Below, piece by piece: positions 1 to 5,902 of a stretch of 6,199 nucleotides of DNA. The notes under the pieces are model-generated. The model was not told the DNA's origin. It searched no databases and saw nothing but the letters and a program-made list of their open reading frames with translations. The position numbers were made by a program, and so were the translations under genes. Positions within the stretch are counted from its first letter, which is position 1; every line of letters begins with the position of its first letter. This DNA is from Deltaproteobacteria bacterium (GTDB taxonomy: Bacteria; Desulfobacterota; Syntrophia; Syntrophales; UBA5619), in contig JAPLJY010000233.1 in the NCBI GenBank assembly GCA_026388345.1, forward strand, positions 1-6,199, written 5' to 3'.

Positions 1-124
1 CGCCCATCTTGTAGGATTTCCCCGTATAGAAGAGAATCCGCTCCGTCACCGTTGTCTTACCGGCATCGATGTGAGCGGCAATTCCGATATTTCTTGTACG
101 TGAGAGTCTGGATTTGGATGCCAT
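1..124 (-). CDS. fusA: Elongation factor G, N-terminal fragment (possible paralogue)
   Basis: This is the start of a translational GTPase that would move tRNA and mRNA through the ribosome after peptide bond formation. Only the first 41 codons are present, because the gene runs off the left edge. The fragment contains the P-loop AHIDAGKTT at about residues 17-25, followed by TERILFYTG, which is diagnostic of EF-G. The start chosen is the ATG at 124, which gives the usual distance to the P-loop. The Shine-Dalgarno signal is weak (GGTGAA, about 5 bases upstream). The gene lies 26 bases behind a GerMN-domain gene and not next to rpsG or tuf, so it may be a second EF-G copy; this is inferred from context only. 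It is probably co-transcribed with the GerMN gene. EF-G family identity is very secure; the paralogue class is not. Confidence 0.93.
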   Translation of the reverse strand, partial: MASKSRLSRTRNIGIAAHIDAGKTTVTERILFYTGKSYKMG

Positions 125-150
125 AGAGATTCACCACGGGACGGCGCCCG

Positions 151-783
151 CTATCCCTCTTTCGGCGGCGGCGCCGGCGCGATCAGCTCCCGGTTCATCA
201 TGAAGGGATTGTGGAGACCGATATGGCCCTTAAGCGACTCCCTTTCCTTGCCGCCGATCAGGATTCTGATCCTTTTGATCGCCGGCAGATTGGTGGTCAG
301 CGTATTGGTCAATGAATAGACAGTGGCCATTTCTGCAGCGCTTCCCCCCGGATGATTCGCCACCAGACTCTCCCGGAAATTGACGGAGAGGACATCCTCC
401 CCTTCCCTATTGACATCCTGGAGTTCCGCCTTTTCGGGAAAGGTATTGACCAGCCCCGTTTTCGAGCCGGCAATGAGGGCCTTGACCATCTCCCTCGCCT
501 GCGCTTCCGGTTCATTCTCCTTGGGGATAAACCGCTTTTCCGGAACGAGAAAGCGTTCGTTGGCGTCGGAAAAAAAGAGGGTCACCTCCTGCTTATCCCT
601 CTTTTTCGCTGCGGTGTGCTTTCCGGCGGCAGGCGGATAGATGTAATCGAAAAGCGTAATGAAGAAGATCGCCAGAAATACCACGGAGACCACGACGATC
701 ACAGAGAGCAGCAAGACCCTTTTTTTCTTCTTCGTTTTCTTGTGTTTGACCTCATCGGTCCGCTTTTGCTTCTTTGTGGCCAT
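151..783 (-). CDS. GerMN-domain membrane-anchored protein
   Basis: This encodes a 210-residue protein of unknown cellular role. The N terminus is very rich in lysine (residues 4-22), followed by one hydrophobic segment at about 23-46, so it is probably a single-pass inner-membrane protein with its C-terminal part outside the cytoplasm. Residues from about 66 to 195 resemble the GerMN fold of the spore germination protein GerM: a VTLFFSD strand, then VLSVNFRESL, a helix with VYSLTNTLTTNLP, and a closing IRILIGGKE..LKGHIGLHNPF section. GerMN domains also occur in non-sporulating bacteria in envelope proteins, so the domain does not imply sporulation here. A short proline-rich tail (APAPPP) ends the protein. 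The ATG at 783 is preceded by GAAGGAT, a good ribosome binding site. The gene lies just upstream of EF-G and has its own candidate promoter. Domain assignment is by eye and fairly confident. Confidence 0.82.
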   Translation of the reverse strand: MATKKQKRTDEVKHKKTKKKKRVLLLSVIVVVSVVFLAIFFITLFDYIYPPAAGKHTAAKKRDKQEVTLFFSDANERFLVPEKRFIPKENEPEAQAREMVKALIAGSKTGLVNTFPEKAELQDVNREGEDVLSVNFRESLVANHPGGSAAEMATVYSLTNTLTTNLPAIKRIRILIGGKERESLKGHIGLHNPFMMNRELIAPAPPPKEG

Positions 784-818
784 ACGATCCTTCGTCCCTT
801 CTGCTCGCGAGTTGCGGT

Positions 819-847
819 AACTTACGGTATTTTCACGGCAGTGTCAA
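819..847 (-). promoter_or_regulatory. Candidate sigma-70 promoter for GerMN/EF-G genes
   Basis: Read on the minus strand, a perfect TTGACA box (847-842) is followed after 17 bases by TAAGTT (824-819), a weak -10 match. Transcription would begin near 812, about 30 bases before the GerMN start codon. The 121-base gap between the TPR gene and the GerMN gene contains nothing else I recognise, which supports a separate transcription start here. Confidence 0.5.
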
Positions 848-904
848 GAAGAGAACGGAAACCGCCGACAGAACAGGACAAGACAAAAACTGGTTTGCTC
901 ACTC

Positions 905-1599
905 TTACGGGATCGGGTTTTTGAGAGATTCTTTCGCCTTCTTCCCGAATTCCGACTCCGGCGCCAGTCGGATGGCGTTCTGAAACGCCGCGGCGGCATC
1001 CGCCGTCCGCTTCAGCTTTTGATAACACAACCCGGTCCAGTAATGGGATTCGGCAAGCGACGGGGCAAGGGTCAGATCCACGTCATCAGGACGGTGTCGG
1101 GGTCCTTCTCCGCCGCATCCCGGTAATACTTCAGTGCGCGGTCATATTCCCGCTTTTCATAATAGGCGCGTCCCAGGTTGTAGAGGGAGGCCGACGGGGT
1201 ATCGTAGAGAATGTTGGCGAGCGACCGGTTAAAAGAGGCTATGGCATCGTCCCAGCGCCCCTTTTCCATGTAGATCGCTCCCAGATAATTGTGAACCTCC
1301 GTGTCATCCGGCTTGAGGACGAGCGCCCGCTGGAACTCAGCGATCGCCATATCGGACAGCCCCTTGCCGTAATAGGAGATGCCGAGCAGGTAGTGGATCT
1401 TGGGGTCGTCCGGTGTCAGTTTTTCCGCCGCCAGGAATTCCTTCAAAGCCGAGGTGTACTGAACCGAGCCGAGGTATGCGGTGCCGATCTGGATATGGTT
1501 GCCGGCCCGTTCCTGAAGCTTGGCCGTATTGGCGCAGGCAGCGAGGCAGAGCAACAGCGCAGGCAACAAAAGGATTCTCGCCAACCCGATTCTATTCAT
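905..1599 (-). CDS. PilF/Tgl-like TPR lipoprotein, interrupted by an apparent frameshift
   Basis: This is a tetratricopeptide-repeat lipoprotein resembling PilF/PilW/Tgl, outer-membrane pilotins that help assemble the type IV pilus secretin. From the ATG at 1599 there is a lipoprotein signal peptide with lipobox LAAC (residues 19-22, modified Cys22). Ala at +2 suggests outer-membrane sorting. TPR-like pairs follow at about 33-66, 67-100, 101-135 and 138-170, with motifs such as YLLGISYYGKG and YNLGRAYYEKR. The frame meets TGA at 1074-1072. A different frame entered at about 1090 continues as clear TPR sequence (SHYWTGLCYQKLK, then AFQNAIRLAPES) to TAA at 907-905. One missing base near 1088-1092, most simply a C in a CC run, would restore a protein of about 231 residues. 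It is either a sequencing or assembly error or a recent mutation. The start codon overlaps the end of the HD gene by 8 bases, which implies coupled translation. Longer in-frame starts upstream would run into the HD gene and lose the signal peptide. Confidence 0.8.
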
Positions 1600-2185
1600 T
1601 TTGCCCCGACGACCCATGATTGCCATTGACCCACCAGTCGCTCTTGTCCTTGAACCACCAGTTGGAAGAATCCGTAGCGAGGATGTCCGCGGCCAGGCTA
1701 CGGGCGTTTTCCGTCGCGAGACGCAGGACGGCAAAACGGATCCATTCCCGACTGTATTTGTTGCCCAGATCGCCGCACTCCTTCAACTGGAGGATCAGCG
1801 AGAGCTGATCGGCATCCCGCGCCAGCAGTGATTCCTTTGTCTCTTTTCCGTTGAACTCTTCGAGGGCCTCCTCGATCTCCCCGCCGAAAAAAAGCGGCTC
1901 GGCCAGCTCCCGGATCGCCTTCTTCTCGTCCACCGTCACATACTTCTTGTTCACGTAATTCATATCCCCCGTCCGGGCCTCTGGCAGATCGTGCATCAGG
2001 CAGAGCCGGAGAACTTTCAGCTCATCCGCCCCAGGATCCATCTTGCACAGAACGTAACCGATGTAAAGCGTTCTCAGGACGTGTTCGGCCACCGATTCGC
2101 ACCCTGATCCGAGAAACTGAAAACCGCTCCGGGGGGTCTTTTTCAGCATCCAGACCTCGAAAAGAAAATCCGCTATCTCCCTCAT
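1592..2185 (-). CDS. HD-domain phosphohydrolase, HDDC2/YfbR-type 5'-deoxynucleotidase-like
   Basis: This is a soluble metal-dependent hydrolase of the HD superfamily. Relatives such as YfbR and HDDC2 remove phosphate from (deoxy)nucleoside monophosphates; the substrate here is unproven. Numbered from the ATG at 2185, the metal ligands are His35 (ESVAEHV), His65-Asp66 (LMHDLPEARTGD) and Asp126 (ARDADQL). Glu69 sits where the YfbR family has its catalytic glutamate. The early PRSGF segment resembles the HDDC2 group. The length of 197 residues is normal for the family. A GTG at 2197 is an alternative start four codons earlier, but only the ATG at 2185 has a purine-rich GGTGG at a suitable distance. 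The C terminus is rich in Trp, Gly and Asn and looks unstructured. The gene lies 57 bases after the small 72-residue gene and overlaps the TPR gene. Confidence 0.85.
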   Translation of the reverse strand: MREIADFLFEVWMLKKTPRSGFQFLGSGCESVAEHVLRTLYIGYVLCKMDPGADELKVLRLCLMHDLPEARTGDMNYVNKKYVTVDEKKAIRELAEPLFFGGEIEEALEEFNGKETKESLLARDADQLSLILQLKECGDLGNKYSREWIRFAVLRLATENARSLAADILATDSSNWWFKDKSDWWVNGNHGSSGQNE

Positions 2186-2202
2186 CTTTTCAACCACCGA
2201 TT

Positions 2203-2240
2203 ATCAATCATCAATGAATGTACCTTCGTTGATCATTGAT
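2203..2240. repeat. AT-rich imperfect inverted repeat between two minus-strand genes
   Basis: Two 16-base arms (2203-2218 and 2225-2240) are complementary at 14 positions around the loop TGTACC. The dyad fills almost the whole gap between the 72-residue gene and the HD gene. No T-tract follows the stem in the direction of transcription, so it does not look like a classical terminator. An mRNA-processing or attenuating hairpin is possible. Confidence 0.5.
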
Positions 2241-2242
2241 CA

Positions 2243-2461
2243 TTATTCTCTTTTCAGGGTCTGGATCCGGTTCGCCATCATCTCGGAGATTTTTCGGACC
2301 TGCATCTGAAGGGCGGCAATTCCCTCCGGTTTCAACACCGCCACCCGGTCCACATGTTCCTTCCAGTATTCCAGAAGACTGATTTCATTTTCCTTCACCT
2401 TGCGTTCGAACCGCGCTTGGATCTCCTTGAGAAAAGCCGCCTGCTGCTCTCTCTCCGCCAT
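2243..2461 (-). CDS. Small uncharacterised helical/coiled-coil-like protein (72 aa)
   Basis: I do not recognise this family. The 72-residue product is highly charged and appears almost entirely helical, with heptad-like spacing in the first half (FLKEIQARFERKVKENE) and again near the end (LQMQVRKISEMMANRI). There is no signal peptide, membrane segment or cysteine, so a small cytoplasmic coiled-coil or adaptor-like protein is the simplest reading. The frame stays open upstream to 2572, but the ATG at 2461 is the real start: it has a strong ribosome binding site (AAAGGGGGG, 2465-2473), and the longer version would cover the promoter region. It is the first gene of the minus-strand cluster, ahead of the HD nucleotidase. 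No function can be inferred. Confidence 0.7.
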   Translation of the reverse strand: MAEREQQAAFLKEIQARFERKVKENEISLLEYWKEHVDRVAVLKPEGIAALQMQVRKISEMMANRIQTLKRE

Positions 2462-2464
2462 GAT

Positions 2465-2473
2465 CCCCCCTTT
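2465..2473 (-). promoter_or_regulatory. Strong ribosome binding site fixing the start of the 72-aa gene
   Basis: On the minus strand AAAGGGGGG ends three bases before the ATG at 2461. This supports the 72-residue start over the 109-residue extended frame. Confidence 0.65.
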
Positions 2474-2542
2474 ATCATCGGCATTCACCTTTTTCAAACC
2501 ATTACGGAAGCGGATTACCCGTCCGACCTTCCCTATCCGCAT

Positions 2543-2572
2543 TATATATATCACTTCCAACCGATCTTGCAA
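2543..2572 (-). promoter_or_regulatory. Candidate promoter for the minus-strand cluster
   Basis: On the minus strand TTGCAA (2572-2567) is followed by an AT-rich run (ATATATATAAT) that offers a -10 such as TATATA at 2548-2543, with 18-base spacing; a TATAAT lies slightly further on. This would leave a leader of about 75 bases before the 72-residue gene. The exact -10 cannot be chosen by eye. Confidence 0.4.
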
Positions 2573-2574
2573 CC

Positions 2575-2604
2575 TTGAAAATGGCGTTTTTATGCGTCCA
2601 TAAT
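2575..2604 (+). promoter_or_regulatory. Candidate promoter for the acyl-CoA dehydrogenase gene
   Basis: TTGAAA (2575-2580) and CATAAT (2599-2604) are separated by 18 bases. Transcription would start near 2611, giving a leader of about 64 bases. It is back to back with the minus-strand candidate, so one regulator could affect both. A TATGAT at 2648-2653 has no good -35 and would start transcription inside the ribosome binding site, so I prefer this pair. Confidence 0.35.
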
Positions 2605-2660
2605 CATTCCTTTCCCGCTGGACATTTTTGGATGTTTGTCGTAAGCGTATGATACTTCAA

Positions 2661-2667
2661 AGGGGGG
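2661..2667 (+). promoter_or_regulatory. Ribosome binding site deciding the dehydrogenase start
   Basis: AGGGGGG ends one base before the ATG at 2669 but seven bases before the ATG at 2675. The second spacing is the normal one, so the start is placed at 2675. Confidence 0.6.
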
Positions 2668-2674
2668 AATGGCT

Positions 2675-3865
2675 ATGGCGCTCGATTTCGAATTTACACC
2701 GGAGCAGAAAATGATTGAGGAAATCGTCTGGCGCTGGGCGTCCACCTGGCTGGAACCCCAGATGGAGGAGCTCTACGAGCAGGACAGGATGCCCCCGGAC
2801 CTCTTCCGGGAGCTGGGCAAGATCGGCGTCAATGGCGTCGTCTTTGAGGAAAAATACGGCGGGGCAGGCCTCGGCTACGTGGAGACCCTGCTCATCTACG
2901 AAACCATCGCCCGGGTGAGCAATGCCCTGGCCATGACCGTCGGCGCGAGCCAGACCCTCTGCTTTGACAACTTCCGGCGGAATGCGACGGAGGGGCAGAA
3001 GATGGAAATTCTCCCCAAGGCGTGCAGCGGGGAGTACATCGGCTGCCTGGGAATCACCGAACCCAACGCCGGATCTGATGCGATGGGAATGACCACCCGT
3101 GCCGTCAAGGTCAAAGACCGCTATGTCATCAACGGAAGCAAGACCTTCATCACCAACGGCACCGTCGCCGATTTCATGCTCTTCTACGCCAAGACGGATC
3201 CCGCCCGAGGGTCACACGGCATCTCCGCCTTTTATTTTTTGACGGAGGGGGCAAAGGGGCTTTACCGGGAAAAAATCAAGAAGTGGGGCATGAGGAGTTC
3301 CCCGACGGCACTGATCACCTTCGAGGATATGGAAATTCCCGAGGAAAATCTGATCGGCGGCCTGAACCGCGGCGGGGCGATCCTCACCAACGGCCTCTGC
3401 ACGGAGCGGATCACCCTGAGCGGCTGCTGTCTGGGATCGCAGCGGGCCTGTCTCGATCTGAGCCTGCGGTACGCGCGGGAACGGGTCCAGTTCGGAAAGC
3501 CGATCTCCTCCTTCCAGTTCATCCAGGGAAAGCTGGCCGACATGTACACGAGCTACATGGCCTCCAAGTGGATGGCCTACAGTGCCGCCGCCTACTGCGA
3601 TTCCCTGGAGAAAAAGGTCGGGGGAAAGGGAACGGACCTCGACCGCAAGGCCGCCGCCGCCCTCCTCTTCTGCGGGGAGATGGGCACGAAGGTGGCCGCG
3701 GACGCTGTTCAGATCCATGGGGGCTACGGCTACTGTCAGGAATACGCCGTCTCCCGGCACTACCTCGATCAGAAGCTCTGGGATATCGGCGCCGGCACCG
3801 CGGAGGTCCGCCGGATGATCATCGCGCGGGAGCTTCTCCGGGACAACTTTCAGAGCGCCCGGTGA
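2675..3865 (+). CDS. Acyl-CoA dehydrogenase, isovaleryl-CoA-dehydrogenase-like
   Basis: This is an FAD flavoenzyme that should oxidise an acyl-CoA to the 2-enoyl-CoA and pass electrons to electron-transfer flavoprotein. It has 396 residues, normal for the family. Numbered from 2675, visible landmarks are the N-terminal helical domain, the substrate/FAD signature CLGITEPNAGSD (about 124-135), the FITNG motif (158-162), RERVQFGKPISSFQ (about 268-281) and QIHGGYGY (346-353). The usual catalytic site near the C terminus (YEGT in medium-chain enzymes) reads IGAGTAEVRR, with Ala373 in place of Glu. Glu244 in the CTERITL segment lies where isovaleryl-CoA dehydrogenase carries its catalytic glutamate, so that chemistry is likely retained. 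A branched-chain or short-chain substrate is inferred and not shown. An alternative start at 2669 adds two residues. The gene stands alone: no electron-transfer flavoprotein or CoA-ligase gene is adjacent. Confidence 0.92.
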   Translation: MALDFEFTPEQKMIEEIVWRWASTWLEPQMEELYEQDRMPPDLFRELGKIGVNGVVFEEKYGGAGLGYVETLLIYETIARVSNALAMTVGASQTLCFDNFRRNATEGQKMEILPKACSGEYIGCLGITEPNAGSDAMGMTTRAVKVKDRYVINGSKTFITNGTVADFMLFYAKTDPARGSHGISAFYFLTEGAKGLYREKIKKWGMRSSPTALITFEDMEIPEENLIGGLNRGGAILTNGLCTERITLSGCCLGSQRACLDLSLRYARERVQFGKPISSFQFIQGKLADMYTSYMASKWMAYSAAAYCDSLEKKVGGKGTDLDRKAAAALLFCGEMGTKVAADAVQIHGGYGYCQEYAVSRHYLDQKLWDIGAGTAEVRRMIIARELLRDNFQSAR

Positions 3866-3947
3866 AGGGGCCGTACACCGGAAACAAACAGCGCCGTGAT
3901 CCGGGAAGGAGAACTCTTTGTCGCCGGATGCCCCATAAATTTCCAAC

Positions 3948-3974
3948 AAGGCGTCCGCCGGTCGCCTTTGACTT
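3948..3974 (+). terminator. Weak candidate terminator after the dehydrogenase gene
   Basis: AAGGCG (3948-3953) and CGCCTT (3963-3968) form a 6-base-pair stem with a 9-base loop, followed by a T-containing stretch. It overlaps the -35 box of the next promoter, the stem is short and the T-tract is interrupted, so this is tentative. Confidence 0.22.
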
Positions 3975-3996
3975 TTCAGGACATGTCCGGTATGAT
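3968..3996 (+). promoter_or_regulatory. Near-consensus sigma-70 promoter with palindromic spacer
   Basis: TTGACT (3968-3973) and TATGAT (3991-3996) each match consensus at five of six positions and are separated by the ideal 17 bases. This is the best promoter in the window. Transcription should begin near 4003, giving a leader of about 93 bases before the LysM gene that includes the first REP-like hairpin. The spacer holds the perfect palindrome GGACATGTCC (3979-3988), a plausible repressor operator. Confidence 0.62.
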
Positions 3997-4034
3997 CCCC
4001 CCGTTTTTATGCGATGATCGCGATGTCCTTATTC

Positions 4035-4065
4035 TTGGGGACACCTTGCCGCAAGGTGTCCCCAA
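4035..4065. repeat. REP-like palindrome, copy 1
   Basis: A perfect hairpin has 14-base arms (TTGGGGACACCTTG and its complement) and a CCG loop. It lies in the predicted leader of the LysM gene, 30 bases before the start codon. No T-tract follows, so it is not a typical terminator. Compact GGGGACAC/GTGTCCCC palindromes are familiar as REP-type elements mobilised by RAYT (IS200-like) transposases; no transposase gene is visible here. It could affect leader folding. Confidence 0.8.
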
Positions 4066-4084
4066 ATAGATCGTGCAGCAAATC

Positions 4085-4092
4085 GAGAGGGA
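4085..4092 (+). promoter_or_regulatory. Ribosome binding site for the LysM gene start at 4096
   Basis: GAGAGGGA is correctly placed before the ATG at 4096. The alternative ATG at 4180 has no recognisable site in front of it, so this signal favours the long N terminus even though that interposes a REP-like palindrome before the signal peptide. Confidence 0.55.
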
Positions 4093-4095
4093 ATC

Positions 4096-5892
4096 ATGAC
4101 CGAGGGGAATTCTTGGAAATCCGAAGACAATTTAAAACGCAGCGGTGGGGACACCTTGCCGCAAGGTGTCCCCAAGCGGATGCAAAATTGCGGACGACGA
4201 TCCCGTAAAACACCGGGATGGGGATGGCTTCGAATCCTCGGTTTCCCCTTCGCGGTTTTGCTCCTTGCGGTCCTTCTCTCCTCTCCACTTCATGCGCTCG
4301 AAGACAGCGCTCGTCTCGTTTTTCAGAAGACGGCCGGCAGCGGCAAGAGCCGGGTCCATGTGGTTAAAAAAGGGGAATTTTTCGACGGCATCCTCCGGAG
4401 CCGGTTCGGAGATAAACCGGTCCCTTACGCCCTGATTCGCCGGTTGAACCCCGGGATCAGGAATCCGAACCGGATACACCCCGGCCAGAGGATCGTTCTT
4501 CCGGTCCCGGACAGTTCAGAACCTTCCGAACCGATCTCCGACGTCGGCAGGGAGAACTCCTCCCCACCGGTTATTTACCGGATACTGGAGGGGGACTCCA
4601 TCAGCCGGATCATCCTGTCCGAAATGAACATTAACCCCGCGGAAGCCCTCCCGGTCTATCGTCTCATTCGCAAGCTGAATCCGGAGGTCCCGGACCTGAA
4701 CTGGCTTCCGGTCGGCCAGACCCTCCGCCTGCCCCCGGGACCCTCTCGTTCGGCCGTCCCGCCGGCGGCACCCCTGACGACCGCCGCCCGTCCGACGGAA
4801 AATTTCGACACGAAAGCGGCGGCAAAGAAATCACCTGCAGCGGACTCCCTGCTCGGAATCATCCGGCCGGTCATCGGCCGGATGCGGGGCGCGGTCACCG
4901 TTACGGGAAGTTACTTCATCCCGCTGCAGGAGGCCACACAGATCACCATCGACTGCTCCCAGATCCCGGTCGTGGAACTGGATGATGGAACAACGGTTCT
5001 TCTGGATTACGGAGATCGTCTGTCGGAGAATCTGAAAGGACTGATCCGCCAATCCTGGAAGAACTACGCCTTTCTGACGGCGGAAGAGTTTCGCGACGGA
5101 CTCGGGGGCTTACTGGGCATTATCCGCCATTCCCAAAATTACCGGATGGTTCGCGCCGACAAACCCCTGGAGCTGACGGTGAAGCCGGAAATCCTTATCT
5201 TTCCCGATTGGATCATCACCGGCAAAGAGACGGCAGGCGGCGCAACCTACCGTCAGGGGCTCTTCCTGCTCGATCGCGGCGAACGGCCCCTCCCCGCAGA
5301 GGCAAGGACATTCATCGAGAAAAGCGGCGTCGCCGTGACGGAGATCGCAGAAGACCGCGCGGTCTCTTCCCCGGAAACACCGCCGGCACTGCGACCAGCT
5401 ATTGCGGATTTACGAGACCTGAAGGGCATCGCCCTCGCGGAAAAGCTTCTCGCAACCCTCGGCGAGACGGCGGTCCGGAACACTGAAGTCGTTGTCTTCG
5501 ACCAGGCCCGCAACGGATTCAACCTCTCCGTCACGGCCGATCTGCTCATCCGGAAGGGAGAGAAGCGCTTCATCCTCCATACGAAGAGGCTGCCCGAACA
5601 GTTCGTCCAGGTTCTCCGGGAGGCGGGCACGGAGGTGCTCCCGATCGGAGAGAAAGATCAGGGAAGGGCTCTCATCGAAGGCGTGCTTAAAGGGCTGGGG
5701 ATCCCCGTCTCCTTCGGTCATTTCTCCTTCCGGATTCCCGATGAGGGCAAACGTCCGCGGCTTACGGCCTCCTTTTCCGCCCTGCGGGCGATGAACGAGG
5801 GGGAACCGATTTATCTGACCGATTTCGATATGCCTCCCGCTGTCCTGCCTTTTCTCAACGGCAGCCGGGGAGGACGTGTCGTCCGATACTGA
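4096..5892 (+). CDS. Exported LysM-domain protein with uncharacterised C-terminal region
   Basis: This encodes a 598-residue envelope protein, probably periplasmic and peptidoglycan-associated. A hydrophobic signal segment spans about residues 46-62, with a likely cleavage after Ala67 (SPLHA). Two LysM-like modules follow: about 86-137 (HVVKKGEFF to HPGQRIVLP) and about 159-213 (YRILEGDSI to VGQTLRLPP). Both keep the LNP core and the closing GQ-LP motif, and LysM folds bind glycan chains of peptidoglycan. A Pro/Ala/Thr-rich linker (about 214-245) leads to a roughly 350-residue region that I cannot assign to a family; it lacks obvious catalytic motifs. The N terminus is odd: with the ATG at 4096, residues 16-27 are encoded by a REP-like palindrome and the region before the signal segment is about 45 residues long. 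The ATG at 4180 (Met29) would give a conventional signal peptide but lacks a ribosome binding site. A PP-loop gene follows 10 bases downstream. Confidence 0.85.
   Translation: MTEGNSWKSEDNLKRSGGDTLPQGVPKRMQNCGRRSRKTPGWGWLRILGFPFAVLLLAVLLSSPLHALEDSARLVFQKTAGSGKSRVHVVKKGEFFDGILRSRFGDKPVPYALIRRLNPGIRNPNRIHPGQRIVLPVPDSSEPSEPISDVGRENSSPPVIYRILEGDSISRIILSEMNINPAEALPVYRLIRKLNPEVPDLNWLPVGQTLRLPPGPSRSAVPPAAPLTTAARPTENFDTKAAAKKSPAADSLLGIIRPVIGRMRGAVTVTGSYFIPLQEATQITIDCSQIPVVELDDGTTVLLDYGDRLSENLKGLIRQSWKNYAFLTAEEFRDGLGGLLGIIRHSQNYRMVRADKPLELTVKPEILIFPDWIITGKETAGGATYRQGLFLLDRGERPLPAEARTFIEKSGVAVTEIAEDRAVSSPETPPALRPAIADLRDLKGIALAEKLLATLGETAVRNTEVVVFDQARNGFNLSVTADLLIRKGEKRFILHTKRLPEQFVQVLREAGTEVLPIGEKDQGRALIEGVLKGLGIPVSFGHFSFRIPDEGKRPRLTASFSALRAMNEGEPIYLTDFDMPPAVLPFLNGSRGGRVVRY
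4146..4174. repeat. REP-like palindrome, copy 2, inside the LysM reading frame
   Basis: This is the same hairpin as the copy 110 bases upstream, in the same loop orientation (CCG) but with 13-base arms. It lies within the predicted coding sequence and encodes part of SGGDTLPQGVPKR. It is flanked by AGCGG on both sides (4141-4145 and 4175-4179), which looks like a 5-base target duplication. Copy 1 shows no such flanking repeat, so chance cannot be excluded. Confidence 0.8.
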
Positions 5893-5902
5893 CAAGGGAT
5901 TG

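Noticed and set aside
352..924. 190-codon open frame on the plus strand
   Set aside because: It is antisense to the GerMN gene, has no ribosome binding site and reads as low-complexity Arg/Leu-rich sequence typical of a shadow frame.
1072..1092. Programmed ribosomal frameshift in the TPR gene
   Set aside because: I see no X XXY YYZ slippery site near the junction, so mutation or sequencing error is simpler.
1600..1734. Longer N terminus for the TPR lipoprotein
   Set aside because: It would bury the lipoprotein signal peptide 45 residues inside the protein and duplicate coding sequence of the HD gene; the ATG at 1599 fits the lipobox.
3212..4017. Two open frames of about 245 codons overlapping the dehydrogenase on either strand
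   Set aside because: Both lie inside a clear acyl-CoA dehydrogenase gene and have Gly/Arg/Pro-rich composition expected from GC-rich shadow frames.
4035..4065. First hairpin as an intrinsic terminator
   Set aside because: The stem is strong but is followed by AATAGATCG and not a T-tract, and an identical copy lies inside a coding region.
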